DNA from: Mycolicibacterium aurum
GTDB lineage: Bacteria; Actinomycetota; Actinomycetes; Mycobacteriales; Mycobacteriaceae
Direction: 5' to 3'
DNA length: 64,000 nt
Assembly (NCBI GenBank): GCA_900078775.1
Contig: LT549889.1
Span: 992,001 to 1,056,000, forward strand
The position numbers and the translations under genes are program-made. Shown in pieces: positions 1-13,066 of the stretch. Below the pieces are notes generated by a model, which was not told where the DNA came from, did not search any database, and was given only the letters and a program-made list of their open reading frames with translations. Within the stretch, counting starts at the first letter, position 1. Each line of letters begins with the position of its first letter.

Positions 1-1007
1 GTCGACGCCGGCCACGACGTCGTCGGGGTGCACCTGGCGCTGTCGGCGGCCCGGGCACCCTGCGCACCGGATCGCGCGGATGCTGCTCCAAGGAGGACGC
101 CGGCGATGCCCGACGGGTCGCCGATATCCTCGACATCCCGTTCTACGTCTGGGATTTCGCGGAACGGTTCAAGGAAGAGGTGATCGACGACTTCGTCGAG
201 TCCTACGCCCGCGGCGAAACCCCCAACCCGTGCGTGAAGTGCAACGAGACCATCAAGTTCTCCGCGCTGTCCGCGCGGGCGCTGGCGCTGGGCTTCGACG
301 CCGTCGCCACCGGCCACTACGCCCGGCTCGCCGACGGCCGACTGCGCCGCGCGGTCGACCACGACAAGGACCAGTCCTACGTGCTCGGCGTGCTGACCGC
401 CGAACAGCTGCGCCACGCCCTGTTCCCGATCGGGGACACCCCCAAGTCGGAGATCCGCGCCGAGGCCGCCCGCCGGGGCCTGTCCGTGGCCGACAAGCCC
501 GACAGCCATGACATCTGCTTCATCCCGTCCGGGGACACCCGGGCGTTCCTCGGCGCCAAGATCGGGGTGCGCCGCGGCGCGGTCGTCGACTCGGCCGGCG
601 CCGTGCTCGCCGAACACGACGGGGTGCACGGGTTCACCATCGGCCAGCGCAAGGGGCTGGGCATCGCGGGACCGGGCCGCGACGGGCAGCCCCGCTATGT
701 CACCGGCATCGACGCCGAGACCGGACAGGTGCGGGTCGGTCCCGCCGAGGAGCTGGACGTGTCGACGCTGACCGGGCTGGACCCGGTGTTCACCGGCGGC
801 ACCCCGCTGACCGGGCCGGTCGAGGGTGTGGTGCAGGTGCGCGCGCACGGCGGCCTGGCCGAGGCGGTCGTCGAACTGCGCGACGGCAAGCTGGTCGCCG
901 ACCTGCGCACGCCGCTGCGCGGCGTGGCGCCCGGGCAGACCATGGTGCTCTACCGGCCGGATCCGGCCGGCGACGAGGTCCTCGCCAGCGCCACCGTCAC
1001 CCGTTGA
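1..1007 (+). CDS. mnmA: tRNA-specific 2-thiouridylase MnmA (5' partial, apparent frameshift)
   Basis: MnmA activates U34 of the wobble position in Lys, Glu and Gln tRNAs with ATP and inserts sulfur to make 2-thiouridine; it is cytoplasmic. The window opens inside the gene, so the N-terminal ATP-binding SGGVDSS motif is missing. The remaining sequence has the catalytic cysteine in [12 protein letters not shown] and the second, resolving cysteine in [10 protein letters not shown], followed by the IGQRKGLGI and C-terminal beta-barrel regions, ending at the TGA at 1005. The first 17 codons ([17 protein letters not shown]) lie in frame 1, while everything from about base 51 ([16 protein letters not shown]) is in frame 3. 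One C appears to be missing in the CCC run near 49-53. I infer a base-call error because both halves match the family. The MetE-like gene follows after 25 bases. Confidence 0.93.
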   Translation, partial: RRRPRRRRGAPGAVGGPGTLRTGSRGCCSKEDAGDARRVADILDIPFYVWDFAERFKEEVIDDFVESYARGETPNPCVKCNETIKFSALSARALALGFDAVATGHYARLADGRLRRAVDHDKDQSYVLGVLTAEQLRHALFPIGDTPKSEIRAEAARRGLSVADKPDSHDICFIPSGDTRAFLGAKIGVRRGAVVDSAGAVLAEHDGVHGFTIGQRKGLGIAGPGRDGQPRYVTGIDAETGQVRVGPAEELDVSTLTGLDPVFTGGTPLTGPVEGVVQVRAHGGLAEAVVELRDGKLVADLRTPLRGVAPGQTMVLYRPDPAGDEVLASATVTR

Positions 1008-1032
1008 CCGGGCATCGAATACGGTTGGCCGC

Positions 1033-2042
1033 GTGAGTCATTTCGCTGCCGCCACCGGTATCGGTTCCTGGCCGGGTACTTCCGTGCGGGAGGCCGCCGA
1101 GATCATCGTGGGGGAGCTGCACACGCTGCCGCATCTGGTCGAGCTGCCGGCCCGCGGGGTGGGCGCGGATCTGATCGGGCGGGCCGGGGCGCTGTTGGTG
1201 GACATCGGCATCGACACCGTGGCGCGGTCCTACCGGATCGCGCCGGGGCGCAGCTCGGTGTTGCGGCGCGCGGTGAGCATGCTCAACGAGGACCTGGACG
1301 CGCTGGAGGAGGCCTGGGAGAAGGCCGGCCTGCCCGGCTCCGGTCGGGTGGTCAAGGTACAGGCGGCCGGACCGATCACACTGGCCGCGCAGCTGGAGTT
1401 GGCCAACGGTCACCGCGCCATCAGCGACCGCGGCGCGCTGCGGGATCTGGCGGGCTCGCTGGCCGAGGGCTGAGCGCACACCGGGCCGAGGTGGCCCGGC
1501 GGTTGGGCACCGAGGTCGTGGTGCAGCTGGACGAGCCGTCCCTGCCGGACGCGCTGGCCGGCCGGCTCGCCGGGGTGACCGGCCTGTCGCCGGTGGCGCC
1601 GCTGGACGAGCAGGTGGCAGCGCCCCTGCTCGACAGCTTCGTCGACGCCGTCGGTGGCGAGGTCGCCTTGCATTGCTGTGCTCCCGGCCTGCCGTGGAAG
1701 CTGTTGCAGCGCAGCGGGTTGCGGGCGTTGTCGGTGGACGTGGCGACGCTGCAGCCCGCCGATCTGGACGGGGTGGGGGAGTTCGTGGAGTCCGGGCGGA
1801 CGGTGTTGCTCGGGGTGCTGCCGGGCACCGCCCAGCAACAGCGTTGGGAGCCCGAACACGTCGCCGAGGCGGCCGCCGCGGTCACCGATCGGCTGGGGTT
1901 TGCGCGCTCGGTGTTGCGCGAGCGGATTGGTATCACGCCTGCCTGCGGGTTGGCCGGCGGGACCGAACGGTGGGCCCGCACCGCGGTCGGTCTGGTGCAG
2001 AAGGCAGCCGACGGATTGGCCGTCGATCCGGAGGGAATCTGA
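1033..2042 (+). CDS. MetE-like (cobalamin-independent methionine synthase C-terminal) domain protein, apparent frameshift
   Basis: This corresponds to the M. tuberculosis Rv3015c family: a protein of about 336 residues resembling the C-terminal catalytic half of cobalamin-independent methionine synthase. The usual N-terminal half of MetE is absent, so methyltransferase activity on homocysteine is uncertain. The start is GTG at 1033, giving VSHFAAATGIGSWPGTS. The predicted zinc ligands are visible: the His and second Cys of HCCAPGLPW and the Cys of TPACGLAGG near the C-terminus. The reading frame breaks at about 1469. The first part ends DLAGSLAEG then TGA in frame 1; the expected continuation LSAHRAEVARRLGTEVVVQ is in frame 3. 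Restoring one C (GGCTGAG to GGCCTGAG) joins them. It follows mnmA closely and may be co-transcribed with it. Confidence 0.82.
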
Positions 2043-2091
2043 CCGGCAAACACGACCGAGGCGTAAGCTGTGCCGAGCGGTGAGGGGGCTC

Positions 2092-2999
2092 GTGGTTCTG
2101 TGGAAGCGGTTGATGACGACCGGCGCTGGGGCGACGGTTGCATTGACGCTGTTCATCGGGCCGGTCCCGGTCACCGCCGCCGATCCGGGGTCGCGCGGAT
2201 CGCATTCCGGGCAGTCCAGTTCCCGGGATGACTCCAGGGGCCGCGGCACCGACACTCCCCGCGGCCGTGGGTCCAGCAATGATCCGCGCGGCGGCAAGGC
2301 CCCCGCTCCCAAGGCTGCTGCCCCCGAGGCCCCGCTCCCAAGGCTGCTGCTCCCGAGCGGGACGCACCCAGCTCCGACACCCCCAAGGGTGAGTTGCCGG
2401 CGACCGAATGGATCGACGCGGGCCCGTCGCTGACCGTGACAGCCACCCAGAACACGCTGCGCAGCACCGGGACCGACGCGGCCGCGCGCACCGGTGCGCC
2501 GGCGACATCCGGGACCGCCGCGGTCGAGACCGAACGGCCGTCGGTGAGTACGCCCGAGGGCCCCCGCACCGTGCGCGAGACCCGATCCGCCCGGGGCACC
2601 GGCACCGGCGGTTCGGGCCGGCAAGCCGTTCCAGCACCCGCGATCGCGGGGCCGGGACGGCCGGCGCCGGTGGGCCTCCAGGACCCGGTCCCCGATCCCG
2701 CCCCGGAGCCGCCCGGCCCGCAGTCGACGGCCGATGCGCCGGGCAGCGTCCCCGCCGCAGTCCCGGTCGCAGCGCCGGAACCGGCGCCCGTGCCGTTGTC
2801 GCCGTGGCGCGTCTCGGTGCCCCGCGTCGTCGAGGTGGCCCTGACCGCGCCGCCGCGGGCAGCGGACCGCCGCCCCGGACAACCCATGACATCCCTGTTC
2901 GGTGTGCTCGGGCTGCTGCTGATCCCGGTGGCCGGGGCGGCGCTGGGCTACCGGCAGGCCCGGGCCGCGCGCGCGGCCGGGGTCCAGCCGCACGTTTAG
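2092..2999 (+). CDS. Proline/alanine-rich exported protein with C-terminal membrane anchor, apparent frameshift
   Basis: I do not recognise a family. The reconstructed product is about 302 residues. It begins with a signal-peptide-like segment (VLWKR followed by a hydrophobic stretch ending near VPVTAAD), then a Ser/Arg-rich region, a Pro/Ala/Lys repeat of the KAPAPKAAAPE type, a long Pro/Ala/Thr-rich region, and a C-terminal hydrophobic helix (LFGVLGLLLIPVAGAALGY) followed by Arg residues. This suggests a cell-envelope protein with one terminal anchor. The GTG at 2092 has GAGGGGG just upstream; GTG 2080 and ATG 2113 are alternatives. The frame changes from 1 to 3 at about 2330: the first repeat copy reads GGCCCCCGCTCCCAAGG, while the second has one C fewer, which points to a deletion within a repeat. 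Confidence 0.6.
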
Positions 3000-3074
3000 C
3001 CGACTGTAGGTCGAGTCAAGTGGGTTGGGAGCAGGTGTTGCCGGTCGGAGCGTCCACCCGAGAACGCCCATACG

Positions 3075-3087
3075 GTACCGGCGGTAC
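3075..3087. promoter_or_regulatory. Candidate operator, perfect inverted repeat GTACCG-G-CGGTAC
   Basis: A 6-bp perfect inverted repeat with a one-base centre lies 22 bases before the start codon of the epoxide-hydrolase-like gene, just ahead of the possible -10 sequence TAACGT. Position and symmetry fit a repressor site of the TetR type. No regulator gene adjoins, so the protein that would bind is unknown. Confidence 0.35.
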
Positions 3088-3108
3088 TGGATAACGTACA
3101 TTGGCGTC

Positions 3109-3996
3109 ATGGACAACCCGCCCGACCTTCCCGGCGTCACGCATCGCTATGTCGATCTCGGTGCCGGTGTGACCATCCACGTCGCCGACGCCGGACCGGC
3201 CGAGGGCCCGCCGGTCATGCTGGTGCACGGCTTCCCGCAGAACTGGTGGGAATGGCATGAGCTGATCGGCCCGCTCGCCGCGGACGGGTACCGGGTGCTG
3301 TGCCCGGACCTGCGCGGGGCGGGCTGGAGTTCGGCGCCCGACGACCGCTACCGCAAGAACGACATGGCCGACGACCTCGCCGCGGTCTGCGACCGGCTCG
3401 GGATCGGCCCGGTCAAGCTGGTGGCCCACGACTGGGGCGGGCCGGTCGCCACCATCTTCATGCTCCGCCACCCGGAGAAGGTGGCCGCGTTCATGGGTCT
3501 CAACACCGCCGTGCCCTGGCTCAAGCACGACCGGACGGCGCTGCTCAACCTGTGGCGGATGTGGTACCAGATCCCGATGCTGCTGCCGGTGATCGGTCCG
3601 AAGGTGATCGCCGACCCCAAGGCGCGGTTCTTCAAACTGCTCGGCTCCTGGGTGGGCGGCGATTTCCGGACCCCGGCCGAGGACATCGACTTCTACGTCG
3701 CCTGCATGCGCCGTCCGGGATACGCCGAGGCGGGCTCGCGTTGGTATCGCACCTTCCAGACCCGCGAGGCCGCCCGCTGGATGCGCGGCGAGTACGACGA
3801 CCACCATGTCGCGGTGCCGGTGCGCTGGCTGCACGGCACCGACGACTCCGTGCTCACCCCGGACCTGCTGCGGGTGCTACCCGAGCACTGCTCGGACTTC
3901 GAGGTCGAACTCGTGCCCGGAGTGGGGCACTGGATCGTCGAACAACGCCCCGAGTTGGTGCTGGACCGGCTGCGCGGATTCCTGAAATCCACCTAG
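3109..3996 (+). CDS. Alpha/beta hydrolase, epoxide-hydrolase-like
   Basis: A 295-residue alpha/beta-hydrolase-fold protein. The oxyanion motif HGFPQNWWEW is near residue 43, the nucleophile is the Asp of HDWGGPVA near residue 104, the acid is probably in HGTDDSVLTPD near 246, and the catalytic His is in GVGHWIVEQ near 272. The Asp nucleophile and the HGFPQ motif fit epoxide hydrolases (mycobacterial Eph group) or haloalkane dehalogenases better than Ser esterases. In the epoxide hydrolase reaction, the Asp attacks the epoxide and a water activated by His releases a diol. There is no signal peptide. The ATG at 3109 follows a candidate operator. The substrate cannot be told from sequence. Confidence 0.85.
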   Translation: MDNPPDLPGVTHRYVDLGAGVTIHVADAGPAEGPPVMLVHGFPQNWWEWHELIGPLAADGYRVLCPDLRGAGWSSAPDDRYRKNDMADDLAAVCDRLGIGPVKLVAHDWGGPVATIFMLRHPEKVAAFMGLNTAVPWLKHDRTALLNLWRMWYQIPMLLPVIGPKVIADPKARFFKLLGSWVGGDFRTPAEDIDFYVACMRRPGYAEAGSRWYRTFQTREAARWMRGEYDDHHVAVPVRWLHGTDDSVLTPDLLRVLPEHCSDFEVELVPGVGHWIVEQRPELVLDRLRGFLKST

Positions 3997-4010
3997 GGAG
4001 GCGGTGCCGG

Positions 4011-5609
4011 TCAGGCGGCGTTGTCCGTCTTCCCGGTCGTGTCGGCGGGCTTCGTCTCGGGGGAGGCCGCCGACGAATCCTCATCGGAGGTGTCCCGGCG
4101 TGCGGTCGTCCCGGCGGGCTCGTCGCTGCGCGCCGCCTCGGCCGGCTCGTCCTCCTTGGTGGTGGACGCCAGATCCTCGGCGGCCTCGGCGCCGCGGTTG
4201 CGCTGCCGGGTGGTGATCGAGGTGGGCTCGGGAAGTTCGGATTCGAGTTCGATGGCTTCCGGCTGCTCCACGGCCGGACCGCTCTCGACGGCGGTCTGGA
4301 CCGGTTCGACAGCCTCGGCGGGCTCGATCACCTCGACGGCCTCGTCGGCGGCACCGGTGCTTTCGGGTCCGGCGGCCGCCTCGTTCGCCTCGGCGTCGTT
4401 CGCCTCCGCCGCCGCGTCGACGATCTCGTCGGTCCCCAGCGCCGCATCACCGGAGGCCAGCCGCGCCGCCGCCATCAGGGCGCCCTCGACCTCCGGATCC
4501 GGAGTTGTGACCTTGTCCCAGCCCGGGTTCAGTGCGCGCCGGATCCCGAGGCCGATGGCGTCGAGCAGCTCGAACGGCAGCGCGAGCAACCGCTGCGGCG
4601 TCGGCAGCAGCGAGGCCGGGGTGGGGGTGCCCGGGTTGATCGCCCGGTTGTAACCCAGATCGACGAGTACCTTCAGGGCCGGTTCGACCAGGTCGATCAG
4701 CTGCTTGGGCACGCCCAGCAGTCGCAGCGGCAGCAGCAGCGGCAGGTACGGCGCGGCGAGCGTGACGTAGGTGGTGTTGCTCTCGGGATCGAAATAGTCC
4801 GGGCGGGCTCGCGGGCCACTCAGGTCGGCCGCCAGGTAGTTGATGTGCAGGGTGAAGCCCATCAGCGCGTTCAGCGTCGCCAACAGATTGAGCGGGTAGT
4901 TGGGGAAATCCGCGATGGTGTCGTATTCCCAGCTGACGTCCAGGGTCTCGTAGGCATTGTCCGACGGCGCGGAGCCGTCCAGCTTGACGCCGAAGAACGG
5001 GATGAACAATCCCGGGAAGCGTTGCGCCAGGCCGCCGTTGGGCCGGTTCATGCCGGCCACCATGATGAAGCTCAGCAGGTCGGCGTTCGGTGAGCCGATC
5101 GACTTCAGGTGCCGCAACTCCCGGACGACGACGTTGGCGCTCGATGAGTAACCCACCGCCGTCACCGGCTCGCCGTTCTGCAGCGCGGCGTCGATCGCGG
5201 TCTGCAGTGCGGTGAGGCCGCCGCGCTGGGACTGCTCGAAGGTGGTCTTGCCGTCCCACCCGGTGGAGAGCGGGAATTGTGACGGCCACGGCACCGGCTG
5301 ATAGGTGTAGCCGAAGTACGGCGAGTCCGAATTGTTCGGGTCGAAGTAGCCCTTGCCGGGCACCCCGGACGGGAATCCGGTGTTGTTGGGGGTGCCGGGC
5401 GGCAGCGGGCTACCGCCCAGACCGTGTTCCATGCCCGTACTGTTGGGATTGCTGTTCCCGCCCATCACCAGCACCGTTCCCGCCATCAGTCGCACCCCGG
5501 CGCCGATGCTGGACAAGAACACCAACACCGCGATGGCGACGAAGACCACCGCGATATTGGCCGTGCGTGACAGGTACGGCATGAACCGCAGAGCCGAGAA
5601 CGTGCGCAT
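4011..5609 (-). CDS. PE-PPE C-terminal domain (cutinase-like alpha/beta hydrolase) exported protein
   Basis: A 532-residue protein whose middle matches the PE-PPE domain, a serine-hydrolase fold normally found behind mycobacterial PE or PPE domains. A hydrophobic segment at residues 18-37 acts as signal or anchor. The nucleophile motif GYSSS is at 153-157, with a probable acidic partner around D230 (SWEYDTIADFPNYP) and His 255 (GFTLHINY). There is no PE or PPE N-terminal domain, so secretion probably relies on the N-terminal signal rather than ESX recognition. From about residue 375 the protein becomes a long acidic, Glu/Ala/Pro/Thr-rich low-complexity tail. A strong ribosome site (GGGGAGGAA) precedes the ATG. 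Family members are thought to act as esterases or lipases on cell-wall lipids; the substrate here is unknown. Confidence 0.85.
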   Translation of the reverse strand: MRTFSALRFMPYLSRTANIAVVFVAIAVLVFLSSIGAGVRLMAGTVLVMGGNSNPNSTGMEHGLGGSPLPPGTPNNTGFPSGVPGKGYFDPNNSDSPYFGYTYQPVPWPSQFPLSTGWDGKTTFEQSQRGGLTALQTAIDAALQNGEPVTAVGYSSSANVVVRELRHLKSIGSPNADLLSFIMVAGMNRPNGGLAQRFPGLFIPFFGVKLDGSAPSDNAYETLDVSWEYDTIADFPNYPLNLLATLNALMGFTLHINYLAADLSGPRARPDYFDPESNTTYVTLAAPYLPLLLPLRLLGVPKQLIDLVEPALKVLVDLGYNRAINPGTPTPASLLPTPQRLLALPFELLDAIGLGIRRALNPGWDKVTTPDPEVEGALMAAARLASGDAALGTDEIVDAAAEANDAEANEAAAGPESTGAADEAVEVIEPAEAVEPVQTAVESGPAVEQPEAIELESELPEPTSITTRQRNRGAEAAEDLASTTKEDEPAEAARSDEPAGTTARRDTSDEDSSAASPETKPADTTGKTDNAA

Positions 5610-5737
5610 CCCAATTCCTCCCCAACCGAGTGCGACTGCCGATCACCCCGGGTGACCGGCCTGTGCCCGAAAACTGTCTATCACGTAAACACGGTGCTCA
5701 ACGGGATATTCGGAAACGTCGGGAGTTTCCTGTGCCG

Positions 5738-9789
<4,052 letters not shown>

Positions 9790-9793
<4 letters not shown>

Positions 9794-10245
9794 GACAGCG
9801 CGGCTGCGTTCACCCCTCCGACGCAGAGCAGGACCACCGCGGTGGCGATCGCCGCCGGGTGCAGCTTCTCATCGCTGAGCAGGTCACGGAAACGCCCGGG
9901 CACCAGCACTTCCAGCACCACCAGCGCCGCGCCCTGCAGCAGCACCCCGACCAGTCCGTACACCAGCGCGTCGACCAGGCCCTGGCCGAGTTCGGCGGAG
10001 CTGGCGATGATGGCGGTGGCGGTGACCAACGCCAACGCGGCGTACATACCCGAGGCGACGGCCACCGCGTTGGGCCGGCGCTCGACGAACACCAGATCAC
10101 GCAGGCTGCCCGGGGTGAGCAGATCCGCCAGCAGGAAACCGGCGCCGAGCACCACGATACCGACGATGAAGTACAGGATGGCCGCGACCGCGTTCTGGGC
10201 CAGGGCGCCACCATCGACGGTGCCGAACTCTACTGCCATCAACAT
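9790..10245 (-). CDS. DUF350 family membrane protein
   Basis: A 151-residue integral membrane protein with about four helices (residues 15-37, 60-80, 90-110 and 130-148), matching the DUF350 family and the M. tuberculosis Rv2600 position. Function is unknown; the family repeatedly accompanies membrane spermidine-synthase-like proteins and DUF4178 proteins. The ATG at 10245 has AAGGAG seven bases upstream, which decides the start over the much longer open frame. The downstream ATGA overlap links it to the spermidine-synthase-like gene. Confidence 0.82.
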
Positions 10246-10282
10246 CGGCTGCTCCTTGTCCTCGGGGTCGTCATCGGGTTCA

Positions 10283-10714
10283 TTACTTCGTGCCGCCGGG
10301 TCCGCCGGGACTGCCGCCCGCGCCACCCGCAGGCGAGCCCGGCGTGAACCCCGGACCCAGAAAGATGAATCCGCCACCGCTGTAGCGGGAATTGATGTCC
10401 TCGACCCGAATGCTGCAGGGGTAGCCGCCCTCCGGCCCGACGATGACGATGTCGTCGGGGTAGCGCAGATACTCGCTGCCCCGGTCGGTGGCCCGCGACT
10501 CGGGCTCGTCATAGCCGGCCAGGTCGTCGGCCACCGCTGCGGGGCTGCCGGCGCATTCGTAGCGTCCGTCACCGCCGTCGGCCGAGTACTGCCGGTAGTT
10601 CTCGCTGACGTGCCCGCGGATGTCCTTGCTCAGCATCGCCATCCCGGCGAACAGCAGCACCGCGCCGAGCGCCACCAGCATCCCGGACAGCGCGAACAGC
10701 GCATTGCGGCTCAC
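10283..10714 (-). CDS. DUF4247-type membrane-anchored protein
   Basis: A 143-residue protein with one N-terminal transmembrane helix (residues 5-27), a predicted extracytoplasmic domain containing two cysteines (YECAGSP and GYPCSIRVED), and a C-terminal Gly/Pro-rich tail. It matches the position and general form of Rv2599 and the DUF4247 family, whose function is unknown. GTG at 10714 overlaps the stop of the upstream DUF2617 gene (GTGA), so it is translationally coupled. Confidence 0.75.
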   Translation of the reverse strand: MSRNALFALSGMLVALGAVLLFAGMAMLSKDIRGHVSENYRQYSADGGDGRYECAGSPAAVADDLAGYDEPESRATDRGSEYLRYPDDIVIVGPEGGYPCSIRVEDINSRYSGGGFIFLGPGFTPGSPAGGAGGSPGGPGGTK

Positions 10715-11220
10715 GGCCGCCACCGGCTCTCGGTGTGCACGACCGTCCCGCCGCCGTTCTCGACATCCGGGTACAGATGCCAGGTCTGCCAGTACCAGCC
10801 GGGACCGTCCGGGGCGGCGCACAGGGCGGTCAGTGCCGCCTCGTCGCCGGGGAAACTGCCGCCCAGCCAACCGGGTTCGCGTTCACAGCGGTGCCGCAGA
10901 TCGGCGGCGATATCGCGGAAGGCGGCCTCGCTGTGGCGGCGGGTGTCCGAGCTCAGCCGGTACCCGGGCGCCTCGGCGGAGTCCGGCAGCGCCGTGCCGG
11001 TGGCGTGGACGGTGCACGAAACCTGTTCGGAGAACGGTCGAGCCGGGTCGGCGACGGTAATGACGTGGGACGCGCCGAGCACCCCGAGGACGAGGTCGGC
11101 GCCGTCGGGGTGGGGCAGCGTGCAGGCCGCCAGCGGTGCCGGCGCGGGGGCGTTGAGCGTCAGACGCAGACCGGACCCGCTGACATCGGCGGGCAGGACG
11201 TGCAGTCGGTGCAGCGGCAA
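10711..11220 (-). CDS. DUF2617 family protein
   Basis: A 169-residue soluble protein resembling the DUF2617 family (Rv2598 position). Visible conserved parts are the LPLHRLHV start, SHVITVADPARPFSEQVSC, RHRCEREPGWLGGSFPG and GPGWYWQTWHLYP. No function is known. TTG at 11220 is the only plausible start codon in frame close to the conserved N-terminus, just after the upstream DUF4178 stop at 11229. Its stop overlaps the next start. The Trp-rich C-terminus is a family hallmark. Confidence 0.72.
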   Translation of the reverse strand: MPLHRLHVLPADVSGSGLRLTLNAPAPAPLAACTLPHPDGADLVLGVLGASHVITVADPARPFSEQVSCTVHATGTALPDSAEAPGYRLSSDTRRHSEAAFRDIAADLRHRCEREPGWLGGSFPGDEAALTALCAAPDGPGWYWQTWHLYPDVENGGGTVVHTESRWRP

Positions 11221-11228
11221 CGCGGTAC

Positions 11229-11840
11229 CTAGGAGCCGGCCGGCGGGGCCGGATAGACGGTCAGTTCGCCCGGACGTACGGGCGTGCCGTGCGAGGCCTC
11301 CCACCCCATGGTCGGCGCCCACCGCTCGTAGCCGAGGCGGGCCGTGCCGTCGGCGGTGCTGTAGTCGATGTAGTCCATCTCGCCACCGGCGGGCAGACCG
11401 GTGGTGCCCTCGGTGGTGTAGGACGCCCGGCCGTTCTCGTCGACCGAGTAGCTGACCCCGTCGACCTCGATGCTGCTGCCCGGCTCGGCGGGCAATCCGG
11501 GGCGCTTGACCCACCACACCAACTCGAGCCGGCCCTCGTCCTCCTCGACGCTGAACCACACCGGTTCCGGGCCGCCCTCCAGCAGGTGCTCCCACCACAC
11601 GAACGGACCTTCGCGCAGGGTCACCGAGCCGCGCACCACGTAATCGATGCCGCCGTAGCTGACGATCGCGCCCGGCCCCAACTGGCGCGGGCCGAAAGTC
11701 TCTGTCTGGGAAGCGAACCGGAGCGGATCCTGACGCGCGGCAGGCTGGGCGGGCTGCTTGGGCCGGTTGCGTGCGACGAGAAAGACGATGACGCCCGCGG
11801 CGAGCAGTGCGATGGCCAGGACGACCAGTAGTTCCCCCAC
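11229..11840 (-). CDS. DUF4178 domain protein with N-terminal membrane helix
   Basis: A 203-residue protein corresponding to Rv2597. One transmembrane helix (residues 3-23) is followed by a DUF4178 domain: LGPGAIVSYGGIDYVVRGSV, WWEHLLEGG, WFSVEEDEGRLELVWW and a second half ending YERWAPTMGWEA. The domain is predicted to be mostly beta. It is the first gene of the five-gene block. The GTG at 11840 has GAAAGG upstream. DUF4178 and DUF350 proteins often occur together with membrane spermidine-synthase-like proteins, suggesting a shared envelope function that has not been defined. Confidence 0.78.
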   Translation of the reverse strand: MGELLVVLAIALLAAGVIVFLVARNRPKQPAQPAARQDPLRFASQTETFGPRQLGPGAIVSYGGIDYVVRGSVTLREGPFVWWEHLLEGGPEPVWFSVEEDEGRLELVWWVKRPGLPAEPGSSIEVDGVSYSVDENGRASYTTEGTTGLPAGGEMDYIDYSTADGTARLGYERWAPTMGWEASHGTPVRPGELTVYPAPPAGS

Positions 11841-11920
11841 GCAACACCTTTCATCGGGTCCGGTAGCGGATGCGTGCTCTCCACCGTACCCGGTCGTTCA
11901 CAGCAACCGCACAGCTGCGC

Positions 11921-12586
11921 TCAGCGCACGATGGTCGCCACGATGCCGGCCAGGTAGCCGAGCCGGGCCACCTCCGACGGTCGGAACTCCGGGCCACCCG
12001 CGCGGCCCAGGATCACCGCGGTGTGCGGATCGCCCAGCGGCGCGGCGGCCAGCGCGATGTCCATATCGCGCCACACCCGCGGCACCCAGTCGGCGCCGCC
12101 GTCCAAGACGGTGGCGTGCTCCAGCGGCAGCCACGGCGCCGTCTCGGCCGGGGTCTCCGGGGCGCCACTGCTGGCGGCGATGCGCTGCACACCGGCTCCC
12201 GCCGACCGCACCACGGTGCACCAGCCAACCCGCAGCACCCGGGGCGCCTCCTCGGTCAGCACCCGCAGCCGCTCGGCGCGGCCGTGGGCGGCGGCGACGT
12301 GGTCGATCAGTTCGAGTTCGCGGTGCGCCTCCAGCAGCCCGGTGTGCGGACGCACGCTGTCGACCCGGACCCCCTTGATGTGTTCGGCGGCGGTGATCAG
12401 CGAATCCGGCATCGCGCCCTGGGGGAGTTCGACGACCAGATCGTCGATGGCATATCCCGTTCCACGCTCGACGACGTCGAGGGACAGGATGTCGGCGCCC
12501 ACCGAGCCGAGCGCGACGGCCAGGGAGCCGAGGCTGCCCGGTCGGTCCTCGAGCTGGACCCGCAGCAGATAAGACGGCACGGCCAT
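11921..12586 (-). CDS. ACT domain protein (Rv3013-type)
   Basis: A 221-residue protein with an N-terminal ACT fold ([22 protein letters not shown], with the Gly-containing turn that binds amino acids in many ACT domains) and a C-terminal region of unknown fold ([39 protein letters not shown]). It matches the protein that adjoins gatC and ligA in M. tuberculosis. The ligand is unknown. ATG 12586 is chosen; GTG 12589 immediately before is equally possible. It is divergent from gatC, about 110 bases apart. Confidence 0.82.
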   Translation of the reverse strand: MAVPSYLLRVQLEDRPGSLGSLAVALGSVGADILSLDVVERGTGYAIDDLVVELPQGAMPDSLITAAEHIKGVRVDSVRPHTGLLEAHRELELIDHVAAAHGRAERLRVLTEEAPRVLRVGWCTVVRSAGAGVQRIAASSGAPETPAETAPWLPLEHATVLDGGADWVPRVWRDMDIALAAAPLGDPHTAVILGRAGGPEFRPSEVARLGYLAGIVATIVR

Positions 12587-12696
12587 CACCCTGTCACAGG
12601 CTCAGGGGCGGGGCACCCGGGGGGATTCGCCCCGGCGGGCCGGAGCGCAGCGACCCGGGGGACCGGGTCACGTCACGGCGACTAGGCTCTTTTGTC

Positions 12697-12996
12697 GTGT
12701 CACAGATTTCTCGGGACGAGGTAGCGCACCTGGCGCGACTGGCCCGGCTCGCCCTCACCGAGGACGAGCTGGTCGGTTTCGCAGGCCAACTCGACGCCAT
12801 CCTGGCCCACGTCGGCCAGATCCAGTCCGTCGACGTCACCGGCGTCGAACCGACCGACAACCCGCTCAAGAGCGTCAACGTGACCCGGCCGGACACCGTC
12901 GTGCCCGGGCTCGCGCAGGACGAGGCGCTGGCCGCCGCCCCGCGCGCCGAAGACGGCCGGTTCGCCGTGCCCAGGATCCTGGGGGAACCCGAATGA
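12697..12996 (+). CDS. gatC: Glutamyl-tRNA(Gln) amidotransferase subunit C
   Basis: A 99-residue subunit that clamps GatA to GatB in the amidotransferase converting Glu-tRNA(Gln) to Gln-tRNA(Gln), and Asp-tRNA(Asn) where needed. The sequence [21 protein letters not shown], the Pro-rich middle and [18 protein letters not shown] are typical. GTG at 12697 gives the conserved start. It precedes gatA with a 70-base spacer, longer than typical for this operon. Confidence 0.96.
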   Translation: MSQISRDEVAHLARLARLALTEDELVGFAGQLDAILAHVGQIQSVDVTGVEPTDNPLKSVNVTRPDTVVPGLAQDEALAAAPRAEDGRFAVPRILGEPE

Positions 12997-13066
12997 GCAG
13001 CACCCGAAGGCGAGCCCGAGTGAGGATCGCAGCGCAGCGAGGACCGGAGCGAGGGGGAGTCGAGGC
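12997..13066. repeat. Intergenic spacer with degenerate GAGCGCAGCGAGG-type repeats
   Basis: The gatC-gatA spacer consists largely of degenerate repeats of the kind GCAGCGCAGCGAGGACC / GGAGCGAGGG, ending in GAGTCGAGGC before the gatA start. A similar word (GCTCGCTGCGCTCGCTC, its complement) appears near 50740 upstream of the FakA-like gene. Such short G/A/C-rich words are commonly seen between genes of fast-growing mycobacteria. No terminator or promoter could be recognised here. Confidence 0.35.

Noticed and set aside
1410..3140. Long minus-strand open frame of 576 codons
   Set aside because: It runs antisense to the MetE-like and Pro-rich genes, is Arg/Gly/Pro-rich and shows no domain; it is a high-GC shadow frame.
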